Source of the DNA: B8-G4 sp033720735
GTDB taxonomy: Bacteria > Bacteroidota > Bacteroidia > Chitinophagales > Saprospiraceae
Direction: 5' to 3'
NCBI GenBank assembly: GCA_033720735.1
Contig: JAWWBX010000142.1
Span: 1 to 10,496, forward strand
Length of the DNA: 10,496 nucleotides
Shown here: one piece after another, positions 6,489 to 10,496 of the stretch
Position numbering within the stretch: the stretch's first letter is position 1
Layout of the letters: each line of letters starts with the position of its first letter
The notes under the pieces: model-generated
The model's database searches: none
What the model was told of the DNA's origin: nothing
The model's input: only the letters and a program-made list of their open reading frames with translations
Made by a program: the position numbers and the translations under genes

Positions 6489-7946
6489 ATGAAAATACGG
6501 ACACGCTTGCTTTCCCTTTGCGGAATACTCTTCCTGGCGCTCCTTACCGGTGGCACCATCCAGGCTCAGTCTGATTCGCTCGCGACAGCGTCTCCGGGCA
6601 GTTTTGGAGGCGTGACGTTCAAGCGGTTGTTCATGGATTATCAAACCCTGCACAACGGTGACTTTGGTGCATTTCGGGAATACACCGACGGTCTGGAGTT
6701 CTCTTACCTGCTGCCGTTGTCTGAACGGTTTTTCCTGGATATCCCGGTCAAGATCGGCTTGTCCAACAACCGCGAGGTGGCAAACAACAACCTGATCGGC
6801 GCTGACGTACATGCCAATTACTATCTGCGTGATTGGAGCAAGATCCTCAGACCATATCTCCTGGCCGGGGTAGGCGCGGTGATCGAAAATATGGACTCAG
6901 TGGATGTGCAGGTTCCGCTGGGTGGGGGTATCGACATCCGGATGGCAGACAATGCCTATCTCACCTGGCAATCCGAGTTGCGGCTTTCCAGCGATGAGAA
7001 CAAACACAACCTGCATCACAGTATCGGCTTCAAGTACTTTTTCGGCAGCAAGAAGGACATGCCTCCACCGGTACCGGCGGATCGCGACATGGACGGCATC
7101 GTGGATTCTCTTGACCGATGTCCCGACGTGCCCGGCTTAGCTGCGTTTGATGGGTGCCCGGATACGGACAACGACGGGATCCAGGATTCGGAAGACCGGT
7201 GTCCCGAGTATCCCGGATTGCGCAATCTGCAAGGCTGTCCGGATACCGACGGGGATGGCGTTGCCGATACCGATGACGAGTGCCCGAACGAGCCCGGGCC
7301 GGCGGCCAATAACGGCTGCCCGGTGCGTGACAGGGATGGAGACGGAATCCCCGATGACAACGATGACTGCCCGGACGAGGCAGGATTGGCGGCGCTCAAT
7401 GGCTGTCCGGACCGTGATGATGACGGGATCGCGGACAAGGATGACGACTGTCCGGACGATGCCGGATTGCGGCGCTTTGGAGGTTGTCCCGACAGCGACG
7501 GTGATGGTGTGCGTGATCCGGATGATGCCTGCCCGGGCACGGCCGGACCGGCGTCCAACAACGGGTGCCCGGTGATTGAGGCGGAAGATCAGGAGACGCT
7601 CGAGTTTGCCATGCAAGCCGTGCAATTCGAACACGGCAGTGCGCGCCTGACACGCGCTTCGTATGCCATCCTTGACGACATTGTCGATATCCTCAACAAG
7701 TACAATGAATACCGGCTGGAGATCAGCGGGCACACGGATGACACCGGTGCTGCTGATTTCAACCAGCGCTTGTCGGAGCGCCGCGCCAAAGCCTGTTTCG
7801 ACTACCTTGTTTCGCGGAATATCTCTGTGCGCAGGCTCAGCTATGTCGGCTTTGGAGAGGAACGGCCGATTGCGGACAACACTTCTCGTTCGGGTCGTCA
7901 GCTCAACCGTCGGGTTGAGTTCAATATGATCCCGGGCCTGAATTAG
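6489..7946 (+). CDS. OmpA-family outer-membrane protein with six thrombospondin type 3 repeats
   Basis: A 485-residue envelope protein. A signal peptide covers residues 1-27 (ending IQAQ). Residues about 38-187 look like an outer-membrane beta barrel or barrel-like domain, with alternating strands such as GLEFSYLLPLSERFFLDIPV and a terminal HSIGFKYFFGS. Residues 198-362 hold six thrombospondin type 3 repeats of 27-29 residues, each with a DxDxDGIxD-type calcium loop and two Cys exactly 12 residues apart (C211/C223 to C348/C360). Residues about 370-485 are an OmpA C-terminal domain that binds peptidoglycan: EISGHTDDTG (411-420), NQRLSERRA (425-433), GFGEERPIADN (454-464), NRRVEF (473-478). The protein therefore probably links outer membrane and cell wall. 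The ATG at 6489 starts the signal peptide; a TTG 18 bases upstream is in frame but less likely. The stop overlaps the purE stop on the other strand. Confidence 0.93.
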   Translation: MKIRTRLLSLCGILFLALLTGGTIQAQSDSLATASPGSFGGVTFKRLFMDYQTLHNGDFGAFREYTDGLEFSYLLPLSERFFLDIPVKIGLSNNREVANNNLIGADVHANYYLRDWSKILRPYLLAGVGAVIENMDSVDVQVPLGGGIDIRMADNAYLTWQSELRLSSDENKHNLHHSIGFKYFFGSKKDMPPPVPADRDMDGIVDSLDRCPDVPGLAAFDGCPDTDNDGIQDSEDRCPEYPGLRNLQGCPDTDGDGVADTDDECPNEPGPAANNGCPVRDRDGDGIPDDNDDCPDEAGLAALNGCPDRDDDGIADKDDDCPDDAGLRRFGGCPDSDGDGVRDPDDACPGTAGPASNNGCPVIEAEDQETLEFAMQAVQFEHGSARLTRASYAILDDIVDILNKYNEYRLEISGHTDDTGAADFNQRLSERRAKACFDYLVSRNISVRRLSYVGFGEERPIADNTSRSGRQLNRRVEFNMIPGLN

Positions 7947-8446
7947 GAGGTTTCGCCGCGTTCCATGGCGCGCGCCTTGGCCTCCACGATCTCGCGCAGT
8001 TCTGTTTTATAGACCTGAATACGCTGGCGAATGGTGTCATCCGACGCCCCCAGGATCTGGGCAGCGAGGATGCCGGCATTCTTGGCGGCGTTGAGAGCGA
8101 CCGTCGCCACGGGCACGCCGTTGGGCATCTGCAGGATCGAGAGGATACTGTCCCATCCATCCAGCGAGTTGCGCGATTTGACGGGTACACCGATTACGGG
8201 GAGTGGAGAAAGCGATGCCACCATGCCTGGTAGATGCGCTGCACCTCCGGCACCGGCGATGATCACCTGCACGCCCCGCTCGTGGGCGGATTTGGCAAAG
8301 GAGACCATGCGCTCGGGGGTGCGGTGCGCCGAGACGACCGATATCTCATACGGGATTGCAAACTCCTTCAGGATATCGGCTGCCGCTTGCATCACTGGCA
8401 GGTCCGAATCGGATCCCATGATGATACTTACCCTTGCTGTACTCAT
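7943..8446 (-). CDS. purE: N5-carboxyaminoimidazole ribonucleotide mutase (PurE, class I)
   Basis: A 167-residue cytoplasmic enzyme that moves the carboxyl group of N5-CAIR to give CAIR in de novo purine synthesis. The length and motifs match class I PurE: MGSDSDLPVM (10-19), SAHRTPER (39-46, with the catalytic H41), AGAGGAAHLPGMVA (64-77), GVPVKSRNSLDGWDSILSI and QMPNGVPVATVAL. Class I requires N5-CAIR from PurK, which agrees with purK directly upstream. The ATG at 8446 overlaps the purK stop by four bases (ATGA), indicating translational coupling in a purK-purE operon. The TAA stop overlaps the stop of the converging OmpA-like gene. The C-terminus ends in an acidic/basic helix (EAKARAMERGETS). 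Nothing suggests truncation. Confidence 0.97.
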   Translation of the reverse strand: MSTARVSIIMGSDSDLPVMQAAADILKEFAIPYEISVVSAHRTPERMVSFAKSAHERGVQVIIAGAGGAAHLPGMVASLSPLPVIGVPVKSRNSLDGWDSILSILQMPNGVPVATVALNAAKNAGILAAQILGASDDTIRQRIQVYKTELREIVEAKARAMERGETS

Positions 8447-9603
8447 GCCGTGACTGAAATCGTGGATCGAACGAATTTAGCGGTTTCAATGGCCTGCTCC
8501 AAACGCGGTGCTACGATGGTCGCATGCCCCATCTTGCGGAAGGGCTTGGTGGTCGACTTGCCATACAGATGCAGGGAAACGCCGACAATACCAATGCATT
8601 GCTCAAGGCCGTTGTATCGCGCCGGCCCTTCGTGCCCCGGCGACCCCAGAATGTTGATCATGACTGCCGGAGATCGCAAGGTCACATCGGCCAGCGGGAG
8701 GTCGAGGATTGCGCGGAGGTGTTGCTCAAATTGTGACACCGAACAGGCCTCGATCGTGTGGTGTCCGCTATTGTGCGGCCGGGGAGCCACCTCATTGATC
8801 AAAAGTTGACCATCGGTTGTCACAAACATTTCTACCGCCAGCAAGCCGCACATGTCCAGGCTTTCGGCCGTCGCCTGCGCGATCTGAATGGCTTCTTGTG
8901 CGATGGATGAGCCAATGCCGGCGGGGCAATAGAGATATTCCACCAGATTGGCCGTTGGATGAAACTCCATGCCAACCGGCGGGAACGACTTGATCTCTCC
9001 GCGCTGGTTGCGCGCCACGATCACCGAGACTTCACGCTCGAGTTCCAGTAGCGGTTCGACCAGGCAGGCCGCATCAAAACATTCAGCCAGATCTTGCTCT
9101 GTACGCACGATATGCACGCCTCGTCCGTCATAGCCATCTTTACGCGCCTTTACGACAAACGGCAATTTCAACGATCCTGCGCCTACCGCATTTTCAATCT
9201 CGTTCTTGCCGGCGAACAGCTGGTGTGGCGTGGTGGGCAAGCCCTGGTGGTCATAAAACTGCTTCTGCAGGCCTTTGTCCTTGATGATGTCGAGCGCCCC
9301 GGGGTCAGGATGGACAATCGTGCCTTGCTGTTTCAGGGTATTAAGCGCGGCACTGTTGACACGTTCTATCTCGATCGTGACCACGTCCATTTGTTTGCCA
9401 AACTCAACCACGTCGTTGTAGTCGGTGAAGTCGCCTTCTACAAACTCGGAGCATACCTGGCCCGCCGGAAAATCCCGCGATGTGTCGAGGACTGCCGTGT
9501 GCAACGCCCAACGGCTGGTCACCTGGCAGAGCATTTTGCCCAGCTGACCTCCCCCCAGGATACCCAGCTTGAATGTTGGATCGAAAAAAGCGCGTTTATT
9601 CAT
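8443..9603 (-). CDS. purK: N5-carboxyaminoimidazole ribonucleotide synthetase (PurK)
   Basis: A 386-residue ATP-grasp enzyme that joins bicarbonate to aminoimidazole ribonucleotide using ATP, giving N5-CAIR for PurE. Family marks are the N-terminal GILGGGQLGKM (14-24), VVTIEIERVN (74-83), the ATP-grasp strand and loop LPFVVKARKDGYDGRG (147-162), the VEPLLELEREVSVIVAR segment (182-198), and the metal/ATP site INEVAPRPHNSGHHTIEA (269-286). It is about 30 residues longer than E. coli PurK, mostly from a short N-terminal lead and a C-terminal extension, which is not unusual for the family. The ATG at 9603 has no visible Shine-Dalgarno sequence, as elsewhere in the window. It is the first gene of purK-purE and diverges from the dihydroorotase gene. 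An inverted repeat lies 8-30 bases before its start. Confidence 0.96.
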   Translation of the reverse strand: MNKRAFFDPTFKLGILGGGQLGKMLCQVTSRWALHTAVLDTSRDFPAGQVCSEFVEGDFTDYNDVVEFGKQMDVVTIEIERVNSAALNTLKQQGTIVHPDPGALDIIKDKGLQKQFYDHQGLPTTPHQLFAGKNEIENAVGAGSLKLPFVVKARKDGYDGRGVHIVRTEQDLAECFDAACLVEPLLELEREVSVIVARNQRGEIKSFPPVGMEFHPTANLVEYLYCPAGIGSSIAQEAIQIAQATAESLDMCGLLAVEMFVTTDGQLLINEVAPRPHNSGHHTIEACSVSQFEQHLRAILDLPLADVTLRSPAVMINILGSPGHEGPARYNGLEQCIGIVGVSLHLYGKSTTKPFRKMGHATIVAPRLEQAIETAKFVRSTISVTA

Positions 9604-9610
9604 GGTGTGT

Positions 9611-9633
9611 ATCGGTCCGCGAAGATAACCGAT
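9611..9633. repeat. Inverted repeat just upstream of purK
   Basis: ATCGGT at 9611-9616 and ACCGAT at 9628-9633 are perfect inverted arms with an 11-base spacer. The site begins eight bases from the purK start codon, so it could be an operator or a hairpin in the purK leader. Six-base arms can arise by chance. Confidence 0.3.
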
Positions 9634-9684
9634 TTCCCTTCATGGCATCGGGACCTCTCGGAACCACGGCAAGTCAATCTAAAT

Positions 9685-9697
9685 GGTGAACTTCACC
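9685..9697. repeat. Palindrome in the purK-pyrC divergent region
   Basis: GGTGAA C TTCACC is a perfect 13-base palindrome around a central C. It lies about 82 bases from the purK start and 28 bases from the dihydroorotase start, a suitable place for a regulator of either gene. The palindrome is plainly visible; a regulatory role is inference. Confidence 0.35.
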
Positions 9698-9724
9698 CAC
9701 CGAAACGCAACGCACCATTCCTCT

Positions 9725-10496
9725 ATGCAGTATCTCCTCAAGAACGGAACAATCATTCAACGCGGCCGGCGTGTCGCCGGTGATCTGCTCATCCGGAATG
9801 ACCGGATCGCCCGGGTCGGAGGTATCATTGAGGTGGAGGGTGCCGTCCATGAGATCGACGCTACGGGCAAGTGGATCGTGCCAGGACTGATCGACGATCA
9901 GGTGCATTTTCGTGAACCGGGTCTGACGCATAAGGCGACGATCTTTACCGAGTCGCGTGCTGCTGTTGCCGGCGGGGTCACTGCATTTATGGAAATGCCC
10001 AATACCAAACCTCCCGCCTTTACCCAGGAACTGCTGCAGGCCAAATATGACGTTGCCGCACGAGATGCCGCAGCAAATTACTCGTTCTACATGGGGACCA
10101 GCAATGACAACATCGAGGAGGTGCTGAAAACCGATCCCCGGACCGTTTGCGGAGTGAAGATCTTTATGGGATCGAGCACCGGCAACCTGTTGGTTGACGA
10201 TGAGGCCGTATTGTCCCGGCTCTTTGCCCAGGTACCATTGCTGATAGCCACGCATTGCGAAGATGAACAGACCGTCCAGGCCAATCTGCAACGGGCGATA
10301 GACAAATATGGCACGGCGATCCCGGCCTCAGCCCATCCGCGGATCAGGACACGGGAAGCATGTTTCAAGTCGTCGAGTCTGGCAGTAGAACTCGCGCGCA
10401 AACACGGCACACGACTGCACATCCTGCACATCACCACGCGCGAAGAACTGACTTTGTTCAGCGATGACGACCTGCTGGACAAACAGATCACAGCGG
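9725..10496 (+). CDS. pyrC: Dihydroorotase (class I type), 3' part missing
   Basis: The first 257 residues of an amidohydrolase of the dihydroorotase family, cut by the right edge. Dihydroorotase closes carbamoyl-aspartate to dihydroorotate in pyrimidine synthesis. Visible marks are KWIVPGLIDDQVHFREPG (49-66), AGGVTAFMEMPNTKPP (82-97), GVKIFMGSSTG (143-153, with K145 at the place of the carboxylated metal-bridging Lys), THCEDE (176-181, H178) and RLHILHITT (230-238, H235). The usual DxHxHxREPG motif reads DDQVHFREPG, so the first metal-binding His is Gln (Q59), while H61 and R63 remain. The ATG at 9725 is the natural start of the domain. The symbol pyrC is used in the broad sense. I recall the DDQVHFREPG form from other Bacteroidota dihydroorotases, but cannot check it here; a related amidohydrolase is a less likely alternative. 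Confidence 0.88.
   Translation, partial: MQYLLKNGTIIQRGRRVAGDLLIRNDRIARVGGIIEVEGAVHEIDATGKWIVPGLIDDQVHFREPGLTHKATIFTESRAAVAGGVTAFMEMPNTKPPAFTQELLQAKYDVAARDAAANYSFYMGTSNDNIEEVLKTDPRTVCGVKIFMGSSTGNLLVDDEAVLSRLFAQVPLLIATHCEDEQTVQANLQRAIDKYGTAIPASAHPRIRTREACFKSSSLAVELARKHGTRLHILHITTREELTLFSDDDLLDKQITA

Noticed and set aside
7016..7733. Long minus-strand frames opposite the OmpA-like gene
   Set aside because: They are mirror frames of the periodic Asp/Gly/Cys-rich thrombospondin repeats; composition is repetitive and shows no family feature.
9674..10291. 205-residue minus-strand frame opposite the dihydroorotase gene
   Set aside because: The plus strand here encodes a clear dihydroorotase with conserved motifs, so this is a shadow frame.

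Overview
The window most likely comes from a member of the Bacteroidota. GC content looks moderate, around 55% by eye. Four things point that way. Start codons have no convincing Shine-Dalgarno sequence in front of them. One gene pair is preceded by a near-perfect Bacteroidota-type promoter (TTTG, 20 bases, TAATTTTG). Secreted proteins and lipoproteins are frequent. The gene families are also typical: a paired M16 zinc-peptidase operon, an OmpA protein with thrombospondin type 3 repeats, a DUF255 protein with a lipoprotein-like N-terminus, and a dihydroorotase with a DDQVHFREPG motif. A Saprospiria-like origin is a guess from gene style only.

Layout. Positions 1-564 (minus) hold the N-terminal part of a DUF255/thioredoxin-fold protein that runs off the left edge. 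Divergent from it is a YkuK-type RNase H-like protein (677-1165). It is followed directly by a perfect 8-bp tandem repeat and about 240 bases of non-coding DNA with imperfect direct and inverted repeats. A clear promoter then drives a two-gene operon: a secreted M16 peptidase with an intact zinc motif (1510-2832) and a lipoprotein-like M16 homologue that lacks it and carries a C-terminal LolA/LolB-like domain (2852-4972). The operon ends in a strong intrinsic terminator. Next come a small secreted calycin-like protein (5160-5726), a second degenerate copy of the 8-bp repeat, a short single-domain asparaginase-like protein (5907-6395) and a large OmpA-type outer-membrane protein (6489-7946).

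The right part is nucleotide biosynthesis. purK and purE (minus strand, 4-base ATGA overlap) convert aminoimidazole ribonucleotide to CAIR in de novo purine synthesis. A divergently transcribed dihydroorotase gene of pyrimidine synthesis (9725 to the right edge) starts 121 bases beyond purK. The short shared intergenic region contains two inverted repeats. purE and the OmpA gene converge with their stop codons overlapping.

The gene content is mostly ordinary core and envelope functions. I found no defence system, CRISPR array, mobile element or RNA gene. The observations most worth a second look are the GTGTTCAG arrays placed right after stop codons, the mixed-orientation intergenic repeat family at 1229-1416, the complementary loss of active-site residues in the two M16 proteins with the LolA-like fusion, and the dihydroorotase motif that lacks the usual first metal-binding histidine.
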